Source: O2-02-FULL-42-9 sp038043025 (GTDB taxonomy: Bacteria > Pseudomonadota > Gammaproteobacteria > UBA12402). Taken from it: DNA of 44,441 nt. The position numbers and the translations under genes are program-made. Below are positions 34,705 through 43,399 of the stretch, piece by piece (position 1 is the first letter of the stretch; each line of letters begins with the position of its first letter). The notes under the pieces were generated by a model. It worked only from the letters and a program-made list of their open reading frames with translations, was not told the DNA's origin and made no database searches. Location: the NCBI GenBank assembly GCA_038043025.1, contig JBBTCW010000063.1:1-44441 (forward strand), written 5' to 3'.

Positions 34705-34858
34705 ATGAACAATGTTCAACCACTCATTCAAAAAATTATACTTTTTGGTTCAAGAGCTAGAGGTTTTAGCTATTGATATCGCACGATATGATACGGCAGG
34801 TAACAAATTTCAGGAAAAAATTAATCAAGAAGGAGTGGTGATTTATGAGCGACGGTAA
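34705..34858 (+). pseudogene. Internally deleted MNT-type nucleotidyltransferase (antitoxin remnant)
   Basis: The ATG at 34705 opens a 23-codon frame ending KIILFGSRARGFSY, then a stop at 34774. GSRARG is the first motif of minimal nucleotidyltransferases. In another frame, 34777-34858 encodes DIARYDTAGNKFQEKINQEG and then VVIYERR, the usual C-terminal end of the same family. The middle, including the catalytic Asp pair, is missing: the remnant is 154 bp where about 300 is normal. It lies directly before and overlaps the HEPN-type partner gene, which is intact. Confidence 0.8.
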
Positions 34859-35228
34859 AATAACGCAATCACTGGTCAATTTAGAAAATGCACTCTCTCG
34901 CTTACGAGAGGCATTGCAAGAACCCCATCACAATGCGCTCATTATTGATGGCACCATTCAACGATTTGAATTTGTCCTTGAGCTGTATTGGAAAACATTA
35001 AAACGATTATTGGCGAACGAAGGCATTGAGGCAAACACGCCAAAAGAGACCTTAAAAAAAGCCTATGCCGCAAAATGGATTGATAATGAAACCGCGTGGT
35101 TACAGATGCTCAATGATCGCAAGGCTACATCACATATTTATGATGAAGAAACCGCGCAACGTATTTATAAAAACGTTCAGATTCATTTTTCTGAATTAGA
35201 AAAAACATTTGAAAGGATTAAGAAATGA
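34845..35228 (+). CDS. HEPN-domain protein, HI0074 family (toxin half of HEPN-MNT pair)
   Basis: A 127-residue all-helical protein of the HI0074 'nucleotidyltransferase substrate-binding' family, a HEPN fold. FEFVLELYWKTLKRLL and LNDRKATSHIYDEE are diagnostic; the latter holds the R-x4-H motif of HEPN ribonucleases. In related toxin-antitoxin pairs the HEPN protein is the RNase toxin and the MNT protein silences it by nucleotidylation. Here the MNT partner is a remnant. AAGGAG lies 9 bases before the ATG, and the ATG overlaps the end of the old MNT frame. Activity cannot be judged from sequence. Confidence 0.88.
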   Translation: MSDGKITQSLVNLENALSRLREALQEPHHNALIIDGTIQRFEFVLELYWKTLKRLLANEGIEANTPKETLKKAYAAKWIDNETAWLQMLNDRKATSHIYDEETAQRIYKNVQIHFSELEKTFERIKK

Positions 35229-35265
35229 TTTCAGTCCGGTAGATTGACGAGCATTTTTTTGTTTT

Positions 35266-35361
35266 GTCATTTCGACGACCGAAGGGAGGAGAAATCTCAT
35301 GAATCACACTTCGATTCACGAGATTTCTCCTCCTCCGCTTGCGCGGAGTCGTCGAAATGAC
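35266..35361. repeat. Long imperfect palindrome (GTCATTTCGACGA arms)
   Basis: The stretch begins GTCATTTCGACGAC and ends GTCGTCGAAATGAC. Inner arms GGAGGAGAAATCTC and GAGATTTCTCCTCC also pair. It is a nested dispersed palindrome that would fold as a long hairpin on either strand. Confidence 0.8.
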
Positions 35362-35374
35362 GTAAAAAAGAGCC

Positions 35375-35490
35375 GTCATCCCGGAAAATGCGAAGCATTT
35401 ATCCGGGATCCAGGGAACGCTTTAGTTGCGCACTTCGATTCTCTGGATTCCGGACATTGTTGCGCAACGGCGCAACAATTCCGGAATGAC
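35375..35490. repeat. Long imperfect palindrome (GTCATCCCGG arms)
   Basis: It begins GTCATCCCGG and ends CCGGAATGAC, with inner hairpins AAATGCGAAGCATTT and TTGTTGCGCAACGGCGCAACAA. It is another dispersed palindromic repeat, placed back to back with the preceding one. The region 35229-35505 holds no gene. Confidence 0.78.
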
Positions 35491-35505
35491 GATAGAGGTT
35501 AAGTC

Positions 35506-35613
35506 GGTCTCAGCTCAGAGGACGCAACACATCCATCTGATTCGAAATAATTCACTATGACTTCTGGTAAATGCCATTCTAATAATGAATACCTGCTTAC
35601 CTCTGAGCTGAGG
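35506..35613 (-). repeat. 108-bp palindromic-end repeat, full copy
   Basis: Its ends are GGTCTCAGCTCAGAGG and CCTCTGAGCTGAGG, so CTCAGCTCAGAGG is a 13-bp terminal inverted repeat. The body is about 85-90% the same by eye as the plus-oriented copies at 43101 and 43242. It ends 2 bp from the secG stop codon. Length and inverted ends recall MITE-like elements, but no target duplication is visible. Confidence 0.85.
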
Positions 35614-35615
35614 AT

Positions 35616-35921
35616 TTATTTAGATTTATTTATATCCTGCGATACTTTTTGAACGTTGCTCAGAAAATCTTGACTCTGATTGGCCTGGTATCGATGCGCC
35701 GCCAAATAGGTTAATGCAATGCTCGTCACAAAAAATAATGCCGCTAAAAAAATAGTGAACTTAAACAAAAATCCACCTGATCCGCGACTGCCAAACACCG
35801 TTTGCGATGCGCCACTGCCAAACGCCGCACCCATGTCCGCTCCCTTCCCTCGCTGAATCAATACTAAACCAATCAGCGCAATCGCAATGACAATGTGAAC
35901 CATTAAAATAATTTGTTGCAT
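35616..35921 (-). CDS. secG: Protein-export membrane protein SecG
   Basis: A 101-residue SecG, the small subunit of the SecYEG translocon. There are two membrane helices (IILMVHIVIAIALIGLVLI and FTIFLAALFFVTSIALTYLA) joined by QRGKGADMGAAFGSGASQTV and FGSRGSGGFL, the diagnostic loop. The C-terminal tail is short. AAGAG precedes the ATG. It is usually preceded by tpiA, but here the upstream gene is the Ala/Pro-rich protein, so the usual neighbourhood is broken, and a 108-bp repeat abuts the stop. Confidence 0.95.
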   Translation of the reverse strand: MQQIILMVHIVIAIALIGLVLIQRGKGADMGAAFGSGASQTVFGSRGSGGFLFKFTIFLAALFFVTSIALTYLAAHRYQANQSQDFLSNVQKVSQDINKSK

Positions 35922-35957
35922 CTGTTTCTCTTAAAAATTAAAAATTATAATACCCTA

Positions 35958-37022
<1,065 letters not shown>

Positions 37023-37041
37023 AATGATTCTCCTCTTCTTA

Positions 37042-37959
37042 TTATCCTGCGGTTCCTGCGGTTAAAGGACGCTTTTGTTCATCAAACTGATTGTAGAACA
37101 TTTCATATTCTCCATGACCAGCTAAATTACGAACTTCCATGTGATAGGCGCCTTTTTCCACATTTAAATTCTGTACTTCGATCCACGCGGGAACTTCGAT
37201 TTGTTTTGTCGACCCCGTAAACTCAATCAACGTCCATCCGCGATTTCGTACTTCATGCACCATCGCACGCGCGGTTTTGATCGCATCAATAAACGATCGT
37301 TTTCCATCAAACAAATCATTGGGCGCCGCAACGAGTGCCACGCCAAAATCATACACGCGATAACGCTCACTTGCATTGGGTATCTGTAATAACTTACCCG
37401 TCCCCGGCAACGACACATCATCCACATTCCAAATCGTCAGTGTCGCCCATCGTTCCGCCAACCAGTTTAATTCGCTGCGCGTCACCGGTCGCTCAAAAAT
37501 TTCTTTACGCTTGGCTTGCAATTCTTCTTCGGACAATTGCTGATGCGCTATTTTATCCCATAACTCTCGATCGGGTTGGCTCGCCATAAACTCTGCAGCC
37601 ATTTCGCCACTTTCTAATCGCTTGGCTTCGGCCTCCGTGACAATCACCATCTGTGCATCAAACACGAGCGGCCAGGTGGAATCGCTCTGCGCAATAAACA
37701 ATACGGTGTAGGGCTCTGATTTGGCCGTGCCCTTAACGGGCGTTCCACCAAAAATACCATCTTCAGAACAGCTCAAGCCCGATGGCACTGGCGACCCATC
37801 CAATAATTCCGCCGTAAATTCTGTCTTTTCGCCTGAAGGGTTATAAATGAAAGAATTTAACCCAAGCCCCTCAAACGGCCTATCTTCGACGAGCAAAATC
37901 ACCGGCAAATTATGTATCCGCTTGAGATCCTGAAAAGAAATAGCTTCTTGATCAGTCAT
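37042..37959 (-). CDS. He_PIG (putative Ig) domain protein of unknown function
   Basis: A 305-residue protein without a signal peptide. Residues ~17-92 look like a He_PIG/cadherin-like Ig domain: PSGLSCSEDGIFGGTPVKG followed by YTVLFIAQSDS matches the GL..G...GTP..G...V..A.D pattern. The middle is charged and helical (EEELQAKRKEIFER). The C-terminal part has YRVYDFGVALVAAP, MVHEVRNRGWTLIEFTG and VPAWIEVQNLNV, whose order resembles the KGW-containing part of the next gene and, loosely, LPD7. The two genes are 19 bp apart and co-transcribed. A role as cytoplasmic or translocated effector is possible but unproven. Confidence 0.7.
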   Translation of the reverse strand: MTDQEAISFQDLKRIHNLPVILLVEDRPFEGLGLNSFIYNPSGEKTEFTAELLDGSPVPSGLSCSEDGIFGGTPVKGTAKSEPYTVLFIAQSDSTWPLVFDAQMVIVTEAEAKRLESGEMAAEFMASQPDRELWDKIAHQQLSEEELQAKRKEIFERPVTRSELNWLAERWATLTIWNVDDVSLPGTGKLLQIPNASERYRVYDFGVALVAAPNDLFDGKRSFIDAIKTARAMVHEVRNRGWTLIEFTGSTKQIEVPAWIEVQNLNVEKGAYHMEVRNLAGHGEYEMFYNQFDEQKRPLTAGTAG

Positions 37960-38078
37960 AAAAATTTGCTCTTTGTTTTACTGCACAGTATAGTACATTT
38001 TGCCTCAATTTCAGGGGAATTTCTAGGATTATCGGAGACAAATCAGAAAGTTCTCCCCCTAAATATATTATAAAAATC

Positions 38079-38121
38079 TTGTTTTTTCAACCAGTATGTT
38101 ACATAATTTGAAAGATACTGG
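38079..38121 (+). promoter_or_regulatory. AbiE promoter with candidate AbiEi operator
   Basis: TTGTTT (38079-38084) and CATAAT (38102-38107) are 17 bases apart. Inverted arms CCAGTAT (38091-38097) and ATACTGG (38115-38121) bracket the -10 box, and the second arm merges into the GGAG ribosome-binding site of the next gene. AbiEi proteins are known to repress their own promoters by binding inverted repeats, so this is the likely operator. The rest of 37960-38130 holds nothing else recognisable. Confidence 0.6.
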
Positions 38122-38130
38122 AGTAAATTA

Positions 38131-38757
38131 ATGCTTGAACTCAAAAAACATATGCTACATGGCGTCATGGACTACATTCAACTCATGTCATGCCTACGTG
38201 ACTATGAAGCGCCCCATCGAAAAATTAACCTATTACTCAAATCAGGCACATTGGTTCGCGTTAAAAAGGGTCTCTATGTGCTTGGAGAAAATTATCGTGA
38301 CGAACCCATCTGTCTGGAGCTACTCGCCAACTTAATCTATGGCCCCTCCTATATATCACAAGAATACGCGCTTCAATATCACGGTTTAATCCCTGAGCGC
38401 GTGGTGACCGTCACCTCCATGACGTGCAAACGCAATAAACATTTCATCACACCGCTGGGATCATTTCGCTATACCTATTTAAATCTCAGGCGCTTTCGTG
38501 TCGGTGTTGACTGGCTGCCTTTTCGCCCCAACATACGACTCTTAATCGCTTCTCCTGAAAAAGCACTCGTCGACACACTTATGCAACATCGCGATATAAA
38601 AACAATTCACGATATGTCCACCCACTTAATAGAAAACATGCGCATCGACATCAATCGCTTGCAAAAATTCGATCTCAATCGTTTAGAAAAAATTTGTAAA
38701 GCCTATCGCCATCCCGTCATTAATTTATTTTTTAACTTGCTAAAAAGAGGTCTTTAA
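38131..38757 (+). CDS. AbiEi-family antitoxin / transcriptional repressor
   Basis: A 208-residue protein of the AbiEi type. An N-terminal winged-helix-like domain (KINLLLKSGTLVRVKKGLYV, residues ~31-50) is followed by YGPSYISQEYALQYHGLIPE, the conserved AbiEi core, and IASPEKALVDTLMQ, which is also diagnostic. The antitoxin represses the operon and counters AbiEii. GGAG lies 8 bases before the ATG, and the stop overlaps the toxin ATG as TAATG. The family is best known as a type IV toxin-antitoxin and phage abortive infection system. Confidence 0.9.
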   Translation: MLELKKHMLHGVMDYIQLMSCLRDYEAPHRKINLLLKSGTLVRVKKGLYVLGENYRDEPICLELLANLIYGPSYISQEYALQYHGLIPERVVTVTSMTCKRNKHFITPLGSFRYTYLNLRRFRVGVDWLPFRPNIRLLIASPEKALVDTLMQHRDIKTIHDMSTHLIENMRIDINRLQKFDLNRLEKICKAYRHPVINLFFNLLKRGL

Positions 38758-39632
38758 TGGATCACGTTATACTTGCCATGCTCGATACCTATCACTGCGT
38801 CACCGACGTTGATTACGAAAATGCGCTAAAAGAAATTATGCAAGAAATCGCCCTGATTGGACTCTGGCGCGCGAAATTTTTTGAACATGCTGCTTTTTAT
38901 GGTGGCACAGCATTACGCATATTATATCATTTAAATCGATTCAGTGAAGACTTGGATTTTTCACTTTTAAAACCGAGTGATACCTTTAATCTCCACCCCT
39001 ATTTAAATGCCATTCAAAGCGAATTAAACTCGTTTGGTTTCGATACAGAAATTCTCATGAAAAATAAAAATATCGATACGCCCATTCAATCTGCATTTTT
39101 AAAAGCCAATACGCAAAAATATTTACTGCAAATAAGCGCGCCAGAGACCATTAGACAACTCATCCATCGACAAAAGCAAATGAAAATAAAAGTGGAAGTC
39201 GATACCCATCCGCCGGGAAATTTTGAAACGGAAACCAAACCATTAATCAGACCGATTCCTTTTTGGGTTAAAGCGTATAGTCTTCCCGATTTATTTGCCG
39301 GAAAAATATCAGCTGTTCTTTGCCGCCATTGGCAAACACGCATCAAGGGGCGCGATTGGTATGATTTTTTATGGTTCATACAAAACAATGTCCCTTTGCA
39401 TCTCGCTCATTTAGAATCTCGTTTAAGACAATTTGACTACTACCGCGATACCGCACCACTTAGCCAAGCCGATGTTAAACGTCTATTACTTGAAAAAATT
39501 CAACAACTGGATATCGTGCTTGTGAAAAATGATATCAGAAATTTTATTCATGACGAATCCGCACTAGATGGATGGTCAAAAGAATTGTTTACGGCAATTA
39601 CTGAGCAAATTGTATTTATTGAGAGAGCTTAG
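38757..39632 (+). CDS. AbiEii-family nucleotidyltransferase toxin
   Basis: A 291-residue AbiEii/AbiGii toxin. All four motifs can be seen: FYGGTALRILYHLNRFSEDL gives motif I and is followed by the catalytic D-x-D (EDLDFSLL); KVEVDT is motif II; SLPDLFAGKISAVLCR is motif III; KGRDWYDFLWF is motif IV. Members are (pseudo)nucleotidyltransferases that block growth by modifying tRNA or a similar target. The gene is full length and paired with its antitoxin, so the system may be active. The 3' end overlaps uvrA by 4 bp in convergent orientation. Confidence 0.92.
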   Translation: MDHVILAMLDTYHCVTDVDYENALKEIMQEIALIGLWRAKFFEHAAFYGGTALRILYHLNRFSEDLDFSLLKPSDTFNLHPYLNAIQSELNSFGFDTEILMKNKNIDTPIQSAFLKANTQKYLLQISAPETIRQLIHRQKQMKIKVEVDTHPPGNFETETKPLIRPIPFWVKAYSLPDLFAGKISAVLCRHWQTRIKGRDWYDFLWFIQNNVPLHLAHLESRLRQFDYYRDTAPLSQADVKRLLLEKIQQLDIVLVKNDIRNFIHDESALDGWSKELFTAITEQIVFIERA

Positions 39633-42460
39633 GGCAGTATCTCTTTCAAAAACTGCCCCGTAAACGACTTTTTACATTGCGCAACTTGCTCGGGCGTGCC
39701 TTGCGCCACCAGCGTCCCGCCTTTGTCGCCACCTTCGGGGCCTAAATCAATAATCCAATCCGCCGTTTTAATCACATCTAAATTATGTTCAATGATCACT
39801 ATCGTATTGCCGCGTTCGCGCAAATGATGCAACACATCCAACAACTGTTTAATATCATGAAAATGCAAGCCCGTCGTCGGCTCATCCAAAATATATAACG
39901 TATTGCCGGTATCACGCTTCGATAATTCACGTGATAATTTTACACGCTGCGCTTCACCGCCCGACAACGTAATCGCGCTTTGCCCCAAACGAATATACGA
40001 CAAACCTACCTCCATTAACGTCTGTGTTTTTTTCGAAAGAACTGGAATAGCCTCAAAAAACGCATGCGCTTCTTCGACGGTCATGGTTAAGACTTCATGA
40101 ATATTTTTGCCTTTATATTTTATGCTTAAGGTTTCGCGATTATACCGCTTGCCTTTACATATGTCGCACGTCACATAAATATCCGATAAAAAATGCATTT
40201 CAACTTTGATGAGCCCATCACCCTGGCAGGCCTCACAGCGACCACCCTTGACATTGAAGCTAAACCGACCCGGCGAATAACCACGCGATCGCGCTTCTGG
40301 CACACTCGAAAACAACTCGCGCACCGGCGTAAAAATACCGGTATATGTCGCTGGATTCGATCGCGGCGTTCGACCAATGGGACTTTGATCGATATCCACC
40401 ACTTTATCAAAATAATCTAAGCCAATAATTTCAGTATATGCGCCGGGCGTTAAATGCGTTGCTTTATTTAATTTTGTGGCGGCGATCGGATAAAGTGTGT
40501 CATTGATTAAACTGGATTTACCCGAACCCGACACGCCGGTCACACAGGTCATCAATCCAATCGGAATATCGACATTAATATTTTTCAAATTATTACACGT
40601 TGCCCCGCATAAACGCAATACACGCTGCTTATCAACGGCAATACGTTTTTTAGGAATCGCAATTTTCTGCTTGCCCGACAAATATTGACCCGTTAACGAT
40701 TCTTCGCATTGTTGAATGGTAAGCGCCGTCCCTTGCGCCACGACCCGACCACCGTGCACGCCCGCGCCCGGCCCCATATCCACAATGTAATCCGCATCGC
40801 GAATCGCCTGCTCATCGTGTTCAATCACAATAACGGTATTGCCTAAATCACGCAAATGCATGAGTGTTTTTAACAATCGTTCATTATCGCGTTGATGCAA
40901 ACCAATCGTCGGCTCATCTAAAACATACATCACGCCCATCAATCCTGCACCAATTTGACTGGCTAAATGAATGCGCTGACTTTCACCGCCCGATAATGTT
41001 TGTGAGCGACGATCTAATGTTAAATAATCTAATCCCACATTGACCAAAAACTGCAGCCGATTAATGACTTCTTTTAAAATACGCGCGGCAATTTCTTGTT
41101 GTTGACCTGAAAATTTTGCCTGTTGCAAAAACAGCAATGCCTGCTCGATTGACAGACTCGTTAATGTCGGCAAATTAACATCTTGAATAAACACATAACG
41201 CGCTTCTTCTCGCAGGCGCGCGCCTTGACAGGTTTCACACGGCTTAATCGTTAAATAACGCGACAACATTTCACGTACAGCTTCGGAGTCCGTTTCGCGA
41301 TAACGACGCTCCATATTCGGCAACACCCCTTCAAATCGCGAGGTTCTTTCAAACACCGTGCCATGATCATTCACATAACGAAACTGAATACGCTCTTTGC
41401 CGCTACCGTATAAAATAATTTTTTGAATTTTTTTCGGGAGCTTTTCAAATGGCTGGTCAATATCAAAATCATAATGTTTTGATAGCGCTAGCAACATATG
41501 ATAATAATAAATATTATGTCGATCCCAGCCGCGCACTGCGCCACCGGATAAACTTAACGACGGATCACTCACAATATGGGCTTCATCAAACAATTCTTGC
41601 ATTCCTAAGCCATCACAATCCGGACAAGCGCCTACCGGATTATTAAATGAAAACAGACGGGGCTCTAATTCGGGCAAACTGTATCCGCATGTCGGGCATG
41701 CATATTTTGCTGAAAATAATAAATCATCCGTTGTATTTTTTTCTTCTGATATGATCACTTTCGCCAATCCATCCGCCAATCGCAAAGCGGTTTCAAAGGA
41801 TTCGGCCAAGCGCAATTGAATGCCATCACGAATCTTCAATCGATCGACGACGACCTCGATGTTATGTTTCTTTTGTAAATCTAACGACGGCGCATGATCT
41901 AAATCGATGACGTTACCGTCTACGCGCGCACGAATAAAACCTTGGCGCTGCAAATCATCAAACAGTTGCACATATTCGCCTTTTCGATTTTGCACAATGG
42001 GCGCAACCAACATTATTTTAGTTTCACTTTGTAACGCCATGACGGCATCCACCATTTGCGTCACGGTTTGTGCTTCTAAGACCGTATTATGTTTAGGACA
42101 CCGCGGCTGTCCGACGCGTGCAAATAACAAACGCAGATAATCATAAATTTCAGTGATCGTTCCAACGGTTGATCGCGGATTATGTGAAGCGGATTTTTGT
42201 TCGATTGAAATCGCCGGCGATAATCCCTCAATATGATCAACATCCGGTTTTTCCATCACCGATAAAAATTGCCGCGCATAGGCAGAGAGCGATTCAACAT
42301 AGCGACGCTGGCCTTCGGCATACAACGTATTAAACGCAAGCGATGACTTGCCCGATCCCGACAATCCTGTAATGACCACTAATTGATCACGTGGGATTTC
42401 CAGATCGATATTTTTCAAATTATGTGTACGCGCACCCTTTATGGTGATGTTTTTTTGCAT
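39629..42460 (-). CDS. uvrA: Excinuclease ABC subunit A
   Basis: A 943-residue UvrA, near the E. coli length of 940. The N-terminal MQKNITIKGARTHNLKNI and ITGLSGSGKSSLAFNTLYAE give Walker A 1; VTGVSGSGKSSLINDTLYP is Walker A 2. The ABC signatures are LSGGESQRIHLASQIG and LSGGEAQRVKLSRELS. Zinc modules are CPTCGYSLPELEPRLFSFNN and the CEAC/CDIC pairs. It recognises DNA damage with UvrB. The ATG at 42460 has AAGGAA upstream; a further 50 codons in frame to 42610 run through the intergenic palindrome and are not UvrA-like. It is divergent from ssb, a common pairing. Confidence 0.97.
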   Translation of the reverse strand: MQKNITIKGARTHNLKNIDLEIPRDQLVVITGLSGSGKSSLAFNTLYAEGQRRYVESLSAYARQFLSVMEKPDVDHIEGLSPAISIEQKSASHNPRSTVGTITEIYDYLRLLFARVGQPRCPKHNTVLEAQTVTQMVDAVMALQSETKIMLVAPIVQNRKGEYVQLFDDLQRQGFIRARVDGNVIDLDHAPSLDLQKKHNIEVVVDRLKIRDGIQLRLAESFETALRLADGLAKVIISEEKNTTDDLLFSAKYACPTCGYSLPELEPRLFSFNNPVGACPDCDGLGMQELFDEAHIVSDPSLSLSGGAVRGWDRHNIYYYHMLLALSKHYDFDIDQPFEKLPKKIQKIILYGSGKERIQFRYVNDHGTVFERTSRFEGVLPNMERRYRETDSEAVREMLSRYLTIKPCETCQGARLREEARYVFIQDVNLPTLTSLSIEQALLFLQQAKFSGQQQEIAARILKEVINRLQFLVNVGLDYLTLDRRSQTLSGGESQRIHLASQIGAGLMGVMYVLDEPTIGLHQRDNERLLKTLMHLRDLGNTVIVIEHDEQAIRDADYIVDMGPGAGVHGGRVVAQGTALTIQQCEESLTGQYLSGKQKIAIPKKRIAVDKQRVLRLCGATCNNLKNINVDIPIGLMTCVTGVSGSGKSSLINDTLYPIAATKLNKATHLTPGAYTEIIGLDYFDKVVDIDQSPIGRTPRSNPATYTGIFTPVRELFSSVPEARSRGYSPGRFSFNVKGGRCEACQGDGLIKVEMHFLSDIYVTCDICKGKRYNRETLSIKYKGKNIHEVLTMTVEEAHAFFEAIPVLSKKTQTLMEVGLSYIRLGQSAITLSGGEAQRVKLSRELSKRDTGNTLYILDEPTTGLHFHDIKQLLDVLHHLRERGNTIVIIEHNLDVIKTADWIIDLGPEGGDKGGTLVAQGTPEQVAQCKKSFTGQFLKEILP

Positions 42461-42475
42461 ATAAAATTTCCTTTG

Positions 42476-42530
42476 CAGCTCTGAGCTGCGGAAAGCGAGG
42501 CTGTGACTGCATTTCCGCAGCTCAGAGCTG
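42476..42530. repeat. Perfect 19-bp inverted repeat between uvrA and ssb
   Basis: CAGCTCTGAGCTGCGGAAA (42476-42494) and its exact reverse complement (42512-42530) flank a 17-base spacer. The CTCTGAGCTG core is shared with the ends of the 108-bp repeats, so it is probably a related or derived element. It sits at the 5' end of both divergent genes, next to the uvrA ribosome-binding site. Confidence 0.85.
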
Positions 42531-42544
42531 GATTCAAAAAAGAT

Positions 42545-42574
42545 TTTACATGACTCTACGAGTATGTATAGAAT
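42545..42574 (+). promoter_or_regulatory. Candidate ssb promoter
   Basis: TTTACA (42545-42550) is followed after 16 bases by TATAGA, or after 18 by TAGAAT (42569-42574), about 35 bp before the ssb ATG. No CTGT-N8-ACAG LexA box was found in the uvrA-ssb gap. Confidence 0.45.
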
Positions 42575-42608
42575 TGTAACGATTTTAATTGAAAAACGGA
42601 GAAATATC

Positions 42609-43061
42609 ATGTCAAGTCGAGGTGTAAATAAGGTTATTATTGTCGGAAATTTAGGGGCTGATCCCGAGGTGCGTTATATGCCGAGTGGCGGCGCGGTCAC
42701 CAATATTTCAGTCGCCACCAGTGATGGTTGGAAAGATAAAGAAAGCGGTGAAAAAAAAGAGCGTACAGAATGGCATCGCATTGTTTTTTTTAATCGATTA
42801 GCCGAAATCGCCGGAGAGTATCTAAAAAAAGGATCGAAAGTATTTGTCGAAGGTGCTTTGCGCACACGCAAATGGCAAGACAAAAGCGGTCAAGATCGTT
42901 ATACAACAGAGATTGTTGGCAACGAAATGCAGATGTTAGATAGCAAAGGCAGCAGCGGCCAATCGTTTTCGCCGAGCGAAACCACGACCGCCGCCGCACC
43001 ACAAACTACTGCTCCAGCTCCCGCAATGAGCGAAGAATTTGATGACGATATTCCTTTCTAA
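42609..43061 (+). CDS. ssb: Single-stranded DNA-binding protein
   Basis: A 150-residue SSB. The OB fold covers residues 1-110 (GVNKVIIVGNLGADPEVRYM, RTEWHRIVFFNRLAEIAGEY, FVEGALRTRKWQDKSGQDRY). A Thr/Ala/Pro-rich linker leads to the acidic tip DDDIPF that recruits repair and replication proteins. CGGAG 7 bases before ATG 42609 decides the start. It is shorter than the E. coli protein (178) because of a shorter linker. It diverges from uvrA, and a 108-family repeat end begins 3 bp after its stop. Confidence 0.96.
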   Translation: MSSRGVNKVIIVGNLGADPEVRYMPSGGAVTNISVATSDGWKDKESGEKKERTEWHRIVFFNRLAEIAGEYLKKGSKVFVEGALRTRKWQDKSGQDRYTTEIVGNEMQMLDSKGSSGQSFSPSETTTAAAPQTTAPAPAMSEEFDDDIPF

Positions 43062-43064
43062 TAA

Positions 43065-43100
43065 CTCAGCTCAGAGGTAAGTTGGAATTCTTTATACTAT
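43065..43100 (+). repeat. End fragment of the 108-bp repeat family
   Basis: CTCAGCTCAGAGGTAAG starts 3 bp after the ssb stop, and TTGGAATTCTTTATACTAT links it to the full copy at 43101. The same 36-bp unit followed by another end occurs in reverse at 36-92. Confidence 0.75.
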
Positions 43101-43208
43101 CCTCAGCTCAGAGGTAAGCAGGCATTCATTGTTAGAATGGCATTTACCAGAAGTAATGATGAATTATTTAAAATCAGATGAACGTGTTGCGTCCTCTGAG
43201 GTGAGACC
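43101..43208 (+). repeat. 108-bp palindromic-end repeat, full copy
   Basis: It runs from CCTCAGCTCAGAGGTAAG to CGTCCTCTGAGGTGAGACC. The body is nearly identical to the copy at 43242-43349. Inverted ends pair imperfectly over about 16 bp. No ORF is present. Confidence 0.88.
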
Positions 43209-43241
43209 AGCCTGTTCGCATGAGCTAGAGTAATTAGTTGA

Positions 43242-43349
43242 TCTCAGCTCAGAGGTAAGCTGGTATTCATTGTTAGAATGGTATTTACCAGAAGTAATGA
43301 TGAATTATTTAAAATCAGATGAACGTGTTGCGTCCTCTGAGGTGAGACC
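43242..43349 (+). repeat. 108-bp palindromic-end repeat, full copy
   Basis: This differs from the preceding copy at only about three positions, with a 33-bp spacer between the two. The region 43062-43398 holds no gene; it consists of these repeats plus a short AT-rich stretch. Confidence 0.88.
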
Positions 43350-43375
43350 GACTTATACCTCTGTTCGCCGTTGTC

Positions 43376-43399
43376 ATCTGGCAATCACTTCCGAAAAAT
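43376..43399. repeat. 24-bp direct repeat, copy 1
   Basis: ATCTGGCAATCACTTCCGAA plus AAAT is identical to 44365-44388, and a CTATG match continues a few bases later in both. This copy touches the stop codon of the Ala-rich gene. Confidence 0.85.

Noticed and set aside
42461..42610. 50-residue N-terminal extension of UvrA
   Set aside because: It runs through the perfect palindrome and is not UvrA-like; ATG 42460 has AAGGAA and gives the normal length.
43065..43349. Possible CRISPR-like array
   Set aside because: Only two full units and a fragment, units are 108 bp with a single 33-bp spacer, and identical elements occur elsewhere in inverted orientation. No cas genes are present.
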